Below are positions 1 through 8,212 of a stretch of DNA of 64,000 bases, piece after piece. This DNA comes from Massilia phosphatilytica (GTDB taxonomy: Bacteria > Pseudomonadota > Gammaproteobacteria > Burkholderiales > Burkholderiaceae_D). The stretch is from the NCBI RefSeq assembly GCF_002968015.1, contig NZ_PUIP01000005.1:62001-126000 (forward strand), written 5' to 3'. Both the position numbers and the translations under genes were made by a program. The notes under the pieces were generated by a model. The model worked only from the letters and a program-made list of their open reading frames with translations. It had not been told where the DNA came from and did not search any database. Numbering within the stretch: position 1 is the first letter of the stretch; each line of letters starts with the position of its first letter.

Positions 1-1035
1 GCGCGCGTCCGCGAGCACGGGATAGCTGGCCGTCGTGTGGGTCAGGCGGATCGGTTCGCCGCGCTGGCGGAACAGGTTCACCACGGGCGTGCAGCCCAGC
101 AGCAGGTTCGTCGCCGACAAGGTGCCGAGCATGCGCGCGGCGTTCGAATCGGCGCGCAGGCCGGACAGCGCCAGGTGCAAGGTGATCGCGCGCGTCCCCG
201 CCGGCAGCGCGGCCGTCAATGCGGCCAGGTCGATGTCGAAGAAGTTGAACTTCTCCGGGAAGCAGAAATATTCGGTGAGCAGGCGGTAGGCCGTGTGCGA
301 GCGGGCCGGGAAGTCGATCAGCGCTTCGTCCTCGCCAAAGCCGGCCGGCTGCAACGGAATCTTCGACAGCGGGACCCAGCGGCCGTTGCCGTCGGCCTCC
401 GCGTAGGCGCACACGCCGCGCATGAACAGCGCATCGCGCAGCGCGGCGCAGAACGACGGCTCGCCGTCGATGAACACGCGCAGGCTCGCCAGCTTCAGGC
501 CCGCGACCGGATTGGCGCCCGTGGCGGTCAGCGTGATCGACAGTTTCGATGTCGCCTGCGGCGGCGGGCGCACGGCGTCCGGCGCGTCGAGGATGGCGTC
601 GAAACGGGCGCGCGCCAGGTCCAGCGGCGCCACCGTCACGTCGTAGGCGGTGCGGAAGGTACAGGGCGCCCCGCGCACGGGACGCGTCGCGAGCTGCGTG
701 CCGCGCGGGATCGTGCCGGCGGCGCCGGGCTGCGCCGCGGCGGCGCCGAAGTCCATGCGCGCGACCGAGCAGGATGGGAACGGGCGCAGGTAGTGCGGGT
801 ACAACACTTCCAGCAGCGCTTCGGTGAATTCCGGGTAGTCGTCGTCCAGGCGCTTGGCGATGCGCGAATTCAGCAGCGCGAACGACTCGATCATGCGTTC
901 GATGTGCGGGTCTTCGCACACTTCGCCGCCGATCAGCAGCTTGCCGGCGATCCTGGGGTAGCGCTCGGAAAACTCGCGCGAATGGCGCCGCAGGAAGCCG
1001 AGCTCCTGCTCGTAATACGGTAATAACTGGTCCAA
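1..1035 (-). CDS. tssF: T6SS baseplate subunit TssF (partial)
   Basis: This is the N-terminal 345 codons of TssF (ImpG/VasA), a wedge protein of the type VI secretion baseplate; the rest lies beyond the left edge. The start is a TTG at 1035-1033 that follows the tssE stop by one base, so translation is probably coupled. The opening (MDQLLPYYEQELGFLRRHSREF) is the hallmark TssF N-terminus, and the HIERMIESFALLNSRI and LYPHYLRPFPS blocks further in are also typical. No frameshift is seen in the visible part. It is the last visible gene of the leftward operon lipoprotein-tssB-tssC-hcp-tssE-tssF. The family assignment is firm; only the start codon is a judgement, since no ATG fits. Confidence 0.93.
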   Translation of the reverse strand, partial: MDQLLPYYEQELGFLRRHSREFSERYPRIAGKLLIGGEVCEDPHIERMIESFALLNSRIAKRLDDDYPEFTEALLEVLYPHYLRPFPSCSVARMDFGAAAAQPGAAGTIPRGTQLATRPVRGAPCTFRTAYDVTVAPLDLARARFDAILDAPDAVRPPPQATSKLSITLTATGANPVAGLKLASLRVFIDGEPSFCAALRDALFMRGVCAYAEADGNGRWVPLSKIPLQPAGFGEDEALIDFPARSHTAYRLLTEYFCFPEKFNFFDIDLAALTAALPAGTRAITLHLALSGLRADSNAARMLGTLSATNLLLGCTPVVNLFRQRGEPIRLTHTTASYPVLADAR

Positions 1036-1036
1036 C

Positions 1037-1531
1037 TCAGGCTCCCGGCGCCGCCGCGCGGCGGGCCTTGCTGATCGTGTAATGCTGGCTGGAGGGCTGC
1101 AGCACGGCGTCGAAGTTGACCGGCTCGTGCGCCGCGCTCACGACCATCAGCGCGGTGATCGAAAAATTCAGGCGATTGACGGCGTCCTCGCGCAGTTCGA
1201 GCCGGGCCTGCACGTTGCGCAGGCGCGGTTCGTGGCGCGCGATCGCCGCTTCGAGACTCTTGCAGATGAACGCGCGGTCGTCGGTACTCGACAGCGACAG
1301 GCCCGCGAAATCGTGCAGGCCGTACGCGACGATGGAACGCGCGCATTCGGGAAAGCGCCGGAATGCCTCTTCCGGCATCACGGCGCGGGTATTCAGCAGC
1401 GCCTCCAGGTCGCGCGCCACCGAATCCTTGATTTCCTCGAGCGAGACGCGCGGCACGGTGCCCGCGGAGCCCTGGCCAGGACGGTCGATCAGGCGATCGA
1501 ACAGCCCGGGCATGAATCCTTTTGCGGACAT
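1037..1531 (-). CDS. tssE: T6SS baseplate subunit TssE (gp25-like)
   Basis: A 164-residue protein of the TssE/GPW-gp25 family, homologous to phage T4 gp25, which nucleates sheath assembly on the T6SS baseplate in the cytoplasm. The N-terminal segment GLFDRLIDR and the following SVARDLEALLNTR block are characteristic; the gp25-like fold covers roughly residues 30-145. Length is normal for the family. It sits 15 bp after hcp and one base before tssF, in the same order as in Burkholderia T6SS clusters. The C-terminal tail is short and Ala/Arg rich and looks unstructured. Confidence 0.95.
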   Translation of the reverse strand: MSAKGFMPGLFDRLIDRPGQGSAGTVPRVSLEEIKDSVARDLEALLNTRAVMPEEAFRRFPECARSIVAYGLHDFAGLSLSSTDDRAFICKSLEAAIARHEPRLRNVQARLELREDAVNRLNFSITALMVVSAAHEPVNFDAVLQPSSQHYTISKARRAAAPGA

Positions 1532-1546
1532 CGTGCCGGCGCGCTA

Positions 1547-2041
1547 TCAGGCCGCGATCTTGTTGGCCGACAGGTCCCAGCCGCCCGACGTGTTACCGCC
1601 CGTGCCGCCGTTGACCTTCTGCTGGGTGTACTTCCACTTGACCTTGGAGTACTTGATCGACACGTCTTCGGTCAGGATGTTGCCCTGCTCGACGGACGGC
1701 GACACGCTGGAGATCAGCACGTTTTCCAGTTCGATCTCGAAGTACTTGACGCGCTCGCCCTGGCCGTCGGCGCGCAGGAACTCGAACTTCGCTTTCGGGA
1801 TGGTCTTGCCCGACGAGCAGGTCTGCAGCAGGATCGGCGTGGCCAGGTCGGCCAGCTTGGAGACGACGATGTCCTTGTGCTCGGTGCGCTCGGCGGTGTG
1901 GCCGCCGCCGGTCGACGCAGTGGCCGATTTCGGTTGCAGGACTTCCCACTGGACGCTCTTGACCTCGATCCAATCCTTGTGTGCGTTGTCGGCGGATTCA
2001 CCTTTGATACCGTCGATTTGCAGGTAGACGTCGATTGCCAT
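1547..2041 (-). CDS. hcp: T6SS inner-tube protein Hcp
   Basis: A 164-residue Hcp (TssD), the hexameric ring protein that stacks to form the T6SS inner tube and is secreted into medium or target cells. It opens with MAIDVYLQIDGIKGES, the usual Hcp start, and contains the conserved KIPKAKFEF-like strand (here IPKAKFEFLRADG) and YFEIELENVLISS. The C-terminal KWKYTQQKVNG tail carries a Gly/Thr-rich end without an added effector domain, so this is a plain tube subunit. It lies between tssC and tssE, about 50 bp after tssC. Confidence 0.96.
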   Translation of the reverse strand: MAIDVYLQIDGIKGESADNAHKDWIEVKSVQWEVLQPKSATASTGGGHTAERTEHKDIVVSKLADLATPILLQTCSSGKTIPKAKFEFLRADGQGERVKYFEIELENVLISSVSPSVEQGNILTEDVSIKYSKVKWKYTQQKVNGGTGGNTSGGWDLSANKIAA

Positions 2042-2093
2042 GTTGTTTTCTTCCTTTCAGTTCAATGTTGATACGGGGGGACTACAAAGTGAA

Positions 2094-3587
2094 TCAGGTT
2101 GCCGATGCCGGCAGCTCCGCGACGAGGCGCAGCGACACGGACAGCTCGTCGAGCTGGAAATGCGGACGCAGGAACGAGACGGCGCGGTAGACACCGGGAC
2201 GGCCCGGCACTTCCTGCACCTGCACGCTTGCTTCGCGCAGCGGGAACTGCGCCTTCTGTTCCTGGCTGGCGTTGTCGTCCAGGAGGACGTATTGCGTCAG
2301 CCAGCGGTTCAGGAAGTCCTCGACGTTCGACGCTGCCGCGAAGCTGCCGATCTTGTCGCGCATCATGGCCTTCATGTAGTGGGCGATGCGCGAGACGGCG
2401 AAGATGTATTGCAGCTGGGCCGACAGCACGGCGTTCGCGTTGGCCGCGTCGCTGGCGTACTTGCGCGCCTTCTGCGCCGACTGCGCGCCGAAGAAGGCGG
2501 CGTAGTCCGTGTTCTTGCAATGCACGAGCGAGATGAAGCCCAGGTCCGACAATTCCTTTTCGCGGCGGTCGGTGATGGCGATCTCCGTCGGGCACTTGAG
2601 GGCGATCTCGCCTTCGTCCGTCTTGAACGTGTGGGTCGGCAGGTTTTCCACGAGACCGCCGCCTTCCACGCCGCGGATCGCCGCGCACCAGCCGTAGTCC
2701 TCGAACGCGCCCGTCAGCTTGGTGCCGAACGCGTAGGCCGCGTTGCACCACAGGTATTTGTGGTGGTCGGTGCCATCCACGTCCTCGACGTAGTTGAAGC
2801 CTTCGGTGGTGGCGCCATCGGCCGGGTTGTACGGCAGGCGGCCGAGGAAGCGCGGCAGCGTGAGGCCCACGTAGCGCGCATCTTCCGATTCGCGGAACGC
2901 CTTCCATTTCGCGTATTCGACGGTGTCGAAGATCTTCGACAGGTCGCGCGGCTTGCCCAGGTCGGAATAGCTTTCGAGGCCGAACAGCTCGGGCGACGCG
3001 GCGGTGATGAACGGCGCGTGCGCGGCCGCCGCCACGTGCGACATCTGCTCGATGAAATACATGTCTTCCGGCTGGCGCGTGATCTCGAAGTCGCCCAGCA
3101 GTGCCCCGAACGGCGCGCCGCCGAAGGTGCCGAATTCTTCTTCGTAGACCTTGCGGAACATGGTGCTCTGGTCGAACTCGATGGCGCTCTGGAAGTCCTT
3201 CACCAGCTCGCGCTTGGTCGCGTTGAGCATCTTGACCTTCAGGCTCGGTCCCGTCGCCGTGTTGCTGACGAGGTAGTTCAGGCCCGTCCAGCTGGACTCC
3301 AGCTTCTGGAATTCCGGCGCGTGCATCACGGCCGACAGCTGGGCCGAGATCAGGCGGTCCAGCTCCGCCACGCGGGCGTCGATGGTGGCGGCCAGGTTGT
3401 CGGACACGACGACCGTGCCGTCCATCACCTGGTTGACCAGTTCCGCGATCAGGTCGCGGGCGCGCGCATGCTCGGCGCTGGATTTCGCCACCTTGCTCTG
3501 CTCGACGATCTGGTCGAGCAGGTCGGCCTCGGGGGCGGTGGTGGTGTCGGCCGCGAGGGCCGCGTTCTGGAGTGCGGACATGATCAC
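2094..3587 (-). CDS. tssC: T6SS sheath large subunit TssC
   Basis: A 497-residue TssC (VipB/EvpB), the large subunit of the contractile sheath. Recognisable blocks include AELDRLISAQLSAVMHAPEF and LESSWTGLNYLV near residues 70-110, the FGALLGDFEI segment, and the conserved C-terminal region FLRPHFQLDELSVSLRLVAEL. Length is typical. Its ATG overlaps the tssB stop by four bases (ATGA), as expected for two subunits made in equal amounts that co-assemble. It functions in the cytoplasm with TssB and is recycled by ClpV, which is not in this window. Confidence 0.97.
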   Translation of the reverse strand: MIMSALQNAALAADTTTAPEADLLDQIVEQSKVAKSSAEHARARDLIAELVNQVMDGTVVVSDNLAATIDARVAELDRLISAQLSAVMHAPEFQKLESSWTGLNYLVSNTATGPSLKVKMLNATKRELVKDFQSAIEFDQSTMFRKVYEEEFGTFGGAPFGALLGDFEITRQPEDMYFIEQMSHVAAAAHAPFITAASPELFGLESYSDLGKPRDLSKIFDTVEYAKWKAFRESEDARYVGLTLPRFLGRLPYNPADGATTEGFNYVEDVDGTDHHKYLWCNAAYAFGTKLTGAFEDYGWCAAIRGVEGGGLVENLPTHTFKTDEGEIALKCPTEIAITDRREKELSDLGFISLVHCKNTDYAAFFGAQSAQKARKYASDAANANAVLSAQLQYIFAVSRIAHYMKAMMRDKIGSFAAASNVEDFLNRWLTQYVLLDDNASQEQKAQFPLREASVQVQEVPGRPGVYRAVSFLRPHFQLDELSVSLRLVAELPASAT

Positions 3588-4087
3588 TCTTTCGTCGTCT
3601 GCTGGCCGAGCTGGGCCAGGGTTTCGGTGCTGTTCAACACGTCGTTGAGCAGGTCTTCGAGCTTGTCGTTACCGGCCAGCTTGTTGCGCAGGTCGGCCAG
3701 CTTGGTGCGCGCCTCGAGCAGCTTGCGCAGCGGCTCGACCTGGTTCACGACGGCTTCGGGACGGAAGTCGTCCATCGAGCGGAACGTCAGGTCGACGGCG
3801 AACTGGCCGCCCTCGCCCGTCAGCTCGTTCTGCACGCGGTACGTGGCGCGGGGTTCGATGCCCTTCATGACTTCGTCGAAGTTGTCGCGGTCGATGCCGA
3901 CGAAGCTGCGCTCCTTCAGGCGTTTTTGCGGGACCTCGGAATTCCCGCCGAAATCGCCGACGACGCCGACGACCAGCGGCAGCTCCTTGTTCTCGATCGC
4001 GTCGCCGATCTCCACGTCGTACGTCATTTGCACGCGCGGCGGGCGGACTTTCTGCAGTTTTTTCTGCACACTGGAATTTCTGGACAT
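3584..4087 (-). CDS. tssB: T6SS sheath small subunit TssB
   Basis: A 167-residue TssB (VipA), the small sheath subunit that pairs with TssC. The N-terminus (SVQKKLQKVRPPRVQMTYDV) and the LVVGVVGDFGG and FVGIDRDNFDEVMK blocks are diagnostic. The C-terminal third is the helical region that in known systems carries the ClpV-binding helix. It overlaps tssC by four bases and follows the TPR lipoprotein gene by about 31 bp. Nothing is unusual in length or composition. Confidence 0.97.
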   Translation of the reverse strand: MSRNSSVQKKLQKVRPPRVQMTYDVEIGDAIENKELPLVVGVVGDFGGNSEVPQKRLKERSFVGIDRDNFDEVMKGIEPRATYRVQNELTGEGGQFAVDLTFRSMDDFRPEAVVNQVEPLRKLLEARTKLADLRNKLAGNDKLEDLLNDVLNSTETLAQLGQQTTKE

Positions 4088-4118
4088 GGGATTCCCCTGT
4101 GGGTTTATTGCGGACTTG

Positions 4119-4745
4119 TTATTTCAGCGCGCCGAACGGATCGGCACCGGACGCACCGGCGGCGACGGCCTGTTTCGCCTTCGGCTTCGCACGGCCCTTG
4201 GCAACGGCTTTTGCCGGCGGCGTGGTCTGCACCGGCGGCGGCACGAGGATCTGCTCGCCCAGGCTCTCGCGCAGCAGCTTGGCCAGGTCCTGCGACTCCG
4301 TCTTGATCGAGCCGGACAGGTTGTTCTGGCGGCTCAGGTCAGCGAGGGCGCGCGTCGACAGGCGCAGGCCGCTGATCGCGATGATGCTGTTGGCCAGGCG
4401 GTCGTTGGGGTCGCGCACCAGCACTTCCTGGGCGCTGACGATCGCGTCGCCGTACTGGCCGGCGTCGTAGCGGGTCTGGGCGATGCTCGACCACGGCGTC
4501 TTGTCGGCCGGGTAGGCGGCGGCCGCCTCTTTCCACAGCGTGACCGCGTCTTCCTTGCGGCCGGCGGTGCTGGCCTCGGTGGCCTTGGCGAGCAGTTCGT
4601 CCATCGTGGGCACCGGCGGCTTTTCGGCCACGTCGGGTTTCGTCGTCGCGCATGCGGACAACAGGATGGCGCAGGCGGTGGCGCCGAGAATGTGGCTCAT
4701 GCGGCTCATGCGGCTGATGCGGCCGACGGGAAATGCTGGGGTCAT
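4119..4745 (-). CDS. TPR-type lipoprotein of the T6SS cluster
   Basis: A 208-residue predicted outer-membrane lipoprotein: hydrophobic signal followed by the lipobox LLSAC with Cys32. Residues 50-130 form TPR-like helix pairs (ATEASTAGRKEDAVTLWKEA; AQTRYDAGQYGDAIVSAQEV), then a basic Ala/Lys-rich tail. The ATG at 4745 has a GAGGA ribosome site; ATGs at 4709 and 4700 would shorten the n-region and are alternatives. It is the first gene of the sheath operon, divergent from tssK. A small lipoprotein in this position is known from Burkholderia-type clusters, but I cannot assign an established tag name. It does not look like TssJ, which is a beta-sandwich, so the TssJ anchor is presumably elsewhere. 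Confidence 0.82.
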   Translation of the reverse strand: MTPAFPVGRISRMSRMSHILGATACAILLSACATTKPDVAEKPPVPTMDELLAKATEASTAGRKEDAVTLWKEAAAAYPADKTPWSSIAQTRYDAGQYGDAIVSAQEVLVRDPNDRLANSIIAISGLRLSTRALADLSRQNNLSGSIKTESQDLAKLLRESLGEQILVPPPVQTTPPAKAVAKGRAKPKAKQAVAAGASGADPFGALK

Positions 4746-5065
4746 GCGGGTCCTCGCAACTGTGTCAACTGTGATGTCGAGCTATTAACTTTGTAAAACT
4801 TTTTTTATATTATCAGAATTGATTTATTGATCAACCTCAATTTTATTTACAATCGTACGCGGGTTACTGACGAGTGAAATGCTCACCAATTCCCACTATT
4901 TCCCGACGATTTGCCATGTAACTTGGCAGCATCTCCAGTTATGTCAAAGAAATATCACAAATTATCACAGAGAAAATTTGTGTCATAATCGTGCGCTACA
5001 TTTCCATAAGAAATGTTACTGTTCTGCCATTTTCATTTTCAGCAGCGCCAGGGGATAACCAACGC
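4746..5065. promoter_or_regulatory. AT-rich divergent T6SS intergenic region
   Basis: About 320 bp without a gene between the leftward tssB operon and tssK. It is visibly AT-rich compared with its surroundings (runs such as AACTTTTTTATATTATCAG near 4797 and the AAATTATCACAGAGAAAAT stretch near 4960). A CATAAT -10-like hexamer is at 4984-4989, upstream of tssK, without a convincing -35 partner. No clear sigma-54 site was found. The composition is the kind bound by nucleoid silencers, which is inference only. Confidence 0.5.
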
Positions 5066-6418
5066 ATGAGCGGCAAAATCTTATGGGGCGAAGGATTGTT
5101 CCTCCGCCCCCAGCATTTCCAGCAACAGGACCAGTACCACGAGGAGCGGCTGCACCGCACGGCGGGCCTGCTGCACCCGTATGCCTGGGGCGTCGTCACG
5201 GTGCAGGTCGACCGCGACGCGCTGGCCAACGACACGCTGCGCCTGCTCGACCTAGCGCTGCGATTTCCGGACGGGGAGCTGTATGCCGCGCCAGGCGGCG
5301 ATGAACTGCCGGACGCCGTCGACCTGAGCCAGTTGCCGCAATCCGTGCAGACCGTGACGTGGCACGCCGCCCTGCCCGGCTTCAAGCCGTACGGCGCGAA
5401 TTTCAGCGGCCACCGGACCGACAGCGGCGACGGCGCGCACAGCGCGCGCTTTTCCCAGCTGGACCGCGACACGCCGGACCTGTACACGCAGGCCGCGAGC
5501 GCGCAACTGACCTATCTGCGCAAGACGGTGCGCCTCGTGTCGGACGCGGAGCCGCTGGACGCCTACGTCCACGTACCCGTGCTGCGCCTGCGCCGCGCGG
5601 CCACCGGCGGGTTCGAACTGGATGGCAGCTTCGTCCCGCCCAGCCTGACGATCAAGGCGGCGCCGCTGCTGTTCCTGCAATTGCGCCGTCTACTGGACGC
5701 GCTGCAGGCGAAGGTGAGCGCCCTGTACGGCCACCACCGCGAACCGAGCCGGCACGTGATCGAATTCCGCTCGGGCGACATGTCGTCGTTCTGGCTGCTG
5801 CACACGGCCAGCACGGCGTGCGCCACGCTGTCGCACTACTTCCACCATCCGTCGCTGCATCCGGAACGGCTGTACGAACAACTGCTGTCGCTGGCGGGCA
5901 GCCTGATGACGTTCTCGAAGAGCTGGACCCTGGCCGACCTGCCGCCGTACCAGCACGGTGACCCCGGACCCGCATTCGCGACGCTGCACCAGATCATCCG
6001 CGAACTGCTCGACACCGTGATCTCGTCGCGCTACTTCGCCATCGCGCTGCGCGAAGTGAAGCCGTCGTACTGGCACGGCATGCTCGACTCCGAGAAGATC
6101 GACGACAAGACGACGTTCTATCTCGCGGTGTCGGGCGACATGCCGGCCAGCGAACTGATGGACGTCGTGCCGCTGCGGCTGAAGATCGGCGCGCCGGACG
6201 ATGTGGAAAAATTCGTGCTGTCCGCGATGCCGGGCGTGCGCCTCGTGCACGCGCCGCAGGTACCGGCCGCCGTGCCGGTGCGGCCGGACGCCGTCTACTT
6301 CGCCATCGAAGCGAAGGGCCAGATGTACGAACGCATGCTGCAGGCGCAGTCGATCTCGATCTACGTCCCCGGCAGCATGGCCGACGTGAAGCCCGACCTC
6401 GTCGCCGTGACCTCCTGA
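5066..6418 (+). CDS. tssK: T6SS baseplate subunit TssK
   Basis: TssK (ImpJ/VasE), 450 residues from the ATG at 5066, is the trimeric adaptor joining the baseplate to the membrane complex. The start MSGKILWGEGLFLRPQHF is the classic TssK N-terminus. A GTG at 4991 would add 25 residues that the family lacks; the ATG at 5066 has an AGGGGA ribosome site, so I prefer it. Later blocks (LPPYQHGDPGPAFATLHQII; YPLKIGAP-like PLRLKIGAPDDVEKFVLSAM) also match. It is followed by tssL after 16 bp. Confidence 0.95.
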   Translation: MSGKILWGEGLFLRPQHFQQQDQYHEERLHRTAGLLHPYAWGVVTVQVDRDALANDTLRLLDLALRFPDGELYAAPGGDELPDAVDLSQLPQSVQTVTWHAALPGFKPYGANFSGHRTDSGDGAHSARFSQLDRDTPDLYTQAASAQLTYLRKTVRLVSDAEPLDAYVHVPVLRLRRAATGGFELDGSFVPPSLTIKAAPLLFLQLRRLLDALQAKVSALYGHHREPSRHVIEFRSGDMSSFWLLHTASTACATLSHYFHHPSLHPERLYEQLLSLAGSLMTFSKSWTLADLPPYQHGDPGPAFATLHQIIRELLDTVISSRYFAIALREVKPSYWHGMLDSEKIDDKTTFYLAVSGDMPASELMDVVPLRLKIGAPDDVEKFVLSAMPGVRLVHAPQVPAAVPVRPDAVYFAIEAKGQMYERMLQAQSISIYVPGSMADVKPDLVAVTS

Positions 6419-6434
6419 ACCCGAGAGACTTTCC

Positions 6435-7199
6435 ATGACCACCGCAACCGCACCTTCCCTCATGGCCGCCGGCAGCCCGTCTGCCGCGCCGGCCGCGCCG
6501 CAGACACTGCTGGACCTGATGTACGACGGCTTCTACGCCCTGTTCATGCTCAAGAACGGCAACGGCCCGCAGGACGACGCCGCGTTCGCGCGCAAGATGA
6601 CGCAATTCCTCGACGATTTCGGCCGCAACGCGCGCAAGCAGAACGCGTCGCCGGACGACGTCGATGCCGCGAAGTATGCGTTCTGCGCGGCTGTCGACGA
6701 GATCATCCTGCGCTCGCACTTCACGATCCGCGACGCGTGGGAGCGCCGCCCGCTGCAGCTGCAGCTGTTCGGCGACCAGCTCGCGGGCGAACACTTCTTC
6801 GAACGCCTGGAACAGTTGCGCGCGCGCGGCAGCGCCCACGTGGAAGCGCTCGAAGTCTTCCACATGTGCCTCCTGCTCGGCTTCCAGGGCCGCTACATCC
6901 TGGAGGGGACGGAAAAGCTGAACTACCTGACATCGCGCCTGGGCGACGAGATCGCGCACATGAAGGGCAAGCGCGGGGGCTTCGCGCCGCACGCGGAACG
7001 TCCCGACCAGATCCGCCACAAGCTGCGCAGCGACCTGCCGCTGTGGGTGCTGTATTCGGTGTTCGGCCTGATCTGCGTGCTGGGCTACGTGGGGCTGCGC
7101 ACGTCGCTCGGGCACACGAGCGAGGCGCGCATGAATGCGTACAGCGACGTCGTCAAGATGGCGCCGCGGGCGGCGAACCTGACGATCACGCTGCCGTAA
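6435..7199 (+). CDS. tssL: T6SS inner-membrane protein TssL (short, DotU-type)
   Basis: A 254-residue TssL/DotU (ImpK/VasF) protein of the T6SS membrane complex. The cytoplasmic helical domain contains YDGFYALFMLKNG and the conserved KYAFCAAVDEIILRS segment; a single C-terminal transmembrane helix lies near residues 198-219 (LWVLYSVFGLICVLGYVGL). There is no C-terminal OmpA-like peptidoglycan-binding domain, so this is the short form; anchoring must then come from another protein. The gene ends the rightward T6SS pair, and tssM is not in the window. Confidence 0.93.
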   Translation: MTTATAPSLMAAGSPSAAPAAPQTLLDLMYDGFYALFMLKNGNGPQDDAAFARKMTQFLDDFGRNARKQNASPDDVDAAKYAFCAAVDEIILRSHFTIRDAWERRPLQLQLFGDQLAGEHFFERLEQLRARGSAHVEALEVFHMCLLLGFQGRYILEGTEKLNYLTSRLGDEIAHMKGKRGGFAPHAERPDQIRHKLRSDLPLWVLYSVFGLICVLGYVGLRTSLGHTSEARMNAYSDVVKMAPRAANLTITLP

Positions 7200-7207
7200 G
7201 CCGTCGG

Positions 7208-7226
7208 GTGGGCACCCCGTGCCCAC
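7208..7226. terminator. Hairpin between convergent tssL and epimerase genes
   Basis: A perfect 8-bp inverted repeat, GTGGGCAC and GTGCCCAC, separated by CCC, in the 33 bp between two converging genes. It lacks a U-tract in either direction, so it is a weak or factor-assisted terminator at most; it may also be one copy of a dispersed palindrome. Confidence 0.45.
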
Positions 7227-7232
7227 GCGTCA

Positions 7233-8099
7233 TCACCCCTGCAGCGAGAGCCGGTAGACAGTCGTCTGCCGGTACACCTGCCCCGGATGCAGCATCACGC
7301 GCGGCCAGGCGGCGCTCATGAGGCCGGGCCGCGCGAGGCCTTCGACGCGGAACGCGTCCGGGCGCGGCTTGCCCGCGACGCCCGCCCCGCTGCTGAAGCG
7401 CACCGCGGCCTCGGTCGTGTAGACCTGGAGGCGGCGTCCGGAGGCCGGATCGAACACGCGGGCCACTTCGCGCAACGCGCCTTGCCCGCCGGTGAAGTGA
7501 TTGCGCACACAGAAGCAGTGGTCGAAGCCGCCCGCGCGGTGCAGTTGCGTGTCGGTCCAGTGCAGGCGCGGGCCGATGGCGGCGGCCTGGCGGAAGTCGA
7601 ATGCCGTCCCGCCCACGGCGGCCACGCCGGCGGGCGTGCCGGCCGGCCCGGTTTCCTCGAAATAGTCGGCGTCGATCTGCACCATGTGGTCGCCGACGTC
7701 GGCCTGGCTGCCGGAGAGATTGAAGGAAGGATGCGCCAGTGCCGCAAGCGGGATCGGCACGCCGGCCACGGCCTGGTACTCGATCGAGAGACCGCCCTCG
7801 TCGTCCAGGCGGTAATGGACCAGCATGCCGGCCCCGTCACCGCCCGCAGTCAGCGCCAGCGAGACGACGCCGTCGGCCTGGCGCCCCTCCCAGCGCGCGA
7901 AGCGGCTGCCGGACGGCATGCCGTCGCCGCCGTCCTGCACCACGTCGGCCATGCGGCCGTAGCGGTCCGGCGCGTGCCAGGCGCGCAGCTGCGCACCCCG
8001 TTCGCCGATCGTCACGGCCATGCCGGCCGCGTTCTCGAGCGTGAACGAGCGCTCGCCGGCCCGCGCGGCCGGTGCGCCCGGAATGAGGTGGATCGTCAT
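7233..8099 (-). CDS. Aldose 1-epimerase (galactose mutarotase-like)
   Basis: A 288-residue cytoplasmic protein of the aldose 1-epimerase/galactose-mutarotase beta-sandwich superfamily, which interconverts alpha and beta sugar anomers. The start ATG at 8099 (MTIHLIPGAP) is preferred over an upstream in-frame codon. The catalytic His is probably in HPSFNLSGS near the middle, and the base Glu region lies in the last quarter (VYTTEAAVRFSSG). A promoter of the shared AraC-type regulon ends 35 bp upstream. It sits beside the XylR-type regulator and probably primes sugars released by the neighbouring glycosidases for catabolism. Confidence 0.85.
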   Translation of the reverse strand: MTIHLIPGAPAARAGERSFTLENAAGMAVTIGERGAQLRAWHAPDRYGRMADVVQDGGDGMPSGSRFARWEGRQADGVVSLALTAGGDGAGMLVHYRLDDEGGLSIEYQAVAGVPIPLAALAHPSFNLSGSQADVGDHMVQIDADYFEETGPAGTPAGVAAVGGTAFDFRQAAAIGPRLHWTDTQLHRAGGFDHCFCVRNHFTGGQGALREVARVFDPASGRRLQVYTTEAAVRFSSGAGVAGKPRPDAFRVEGLARPGLMSAAWPRVMLHPGQVYRQTTVYRLSLQG

Positions 8100-8133
8100 T
8101 GCAGTCTGGCTTCCCGGTTTCCGATATGAAGCC

Positions 8134-8197
8134 ATTCTCCCGGCCCGCGCATGGCGTTTCAATTACAAAAATCACCAACGGGACGAACGATTCTCGC
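8134..8197 (-). promoter_or_regulatory. AraC-type activator site and promoter of the epimerase gene
   Basis: Read on the minus strand: distal repeat GAGAATCGTT and proximal repeat GATTTTTGTAATTG, equivalent bases 22 bp apart, site 8157-8197. The proximal repeat overlaps the -35 TTGAAA (8157-8162); -10 GAGAAT is at 8134-8139 with a 17-bp spacer. It is one of seven matching sites in the window. Confidence 0.7.
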
Positions 8198-8212
8198 CGA
8201 TTCTCGCCGAAG

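Noticed and set aside
2040..4796. A 918-codon plus-strand frame opposite tssC, tssB and the lipoprotein
   Set aside because: Shadow frame crossing three genuine minus-strand T6SS genes.
7208..7226. GTGGGCAC palindrome as a possible protein-binding operator
   Set aside because: It lies between converging gene ends, where an operator has no purpose; a terminator or dispersed palindrome is more likely.
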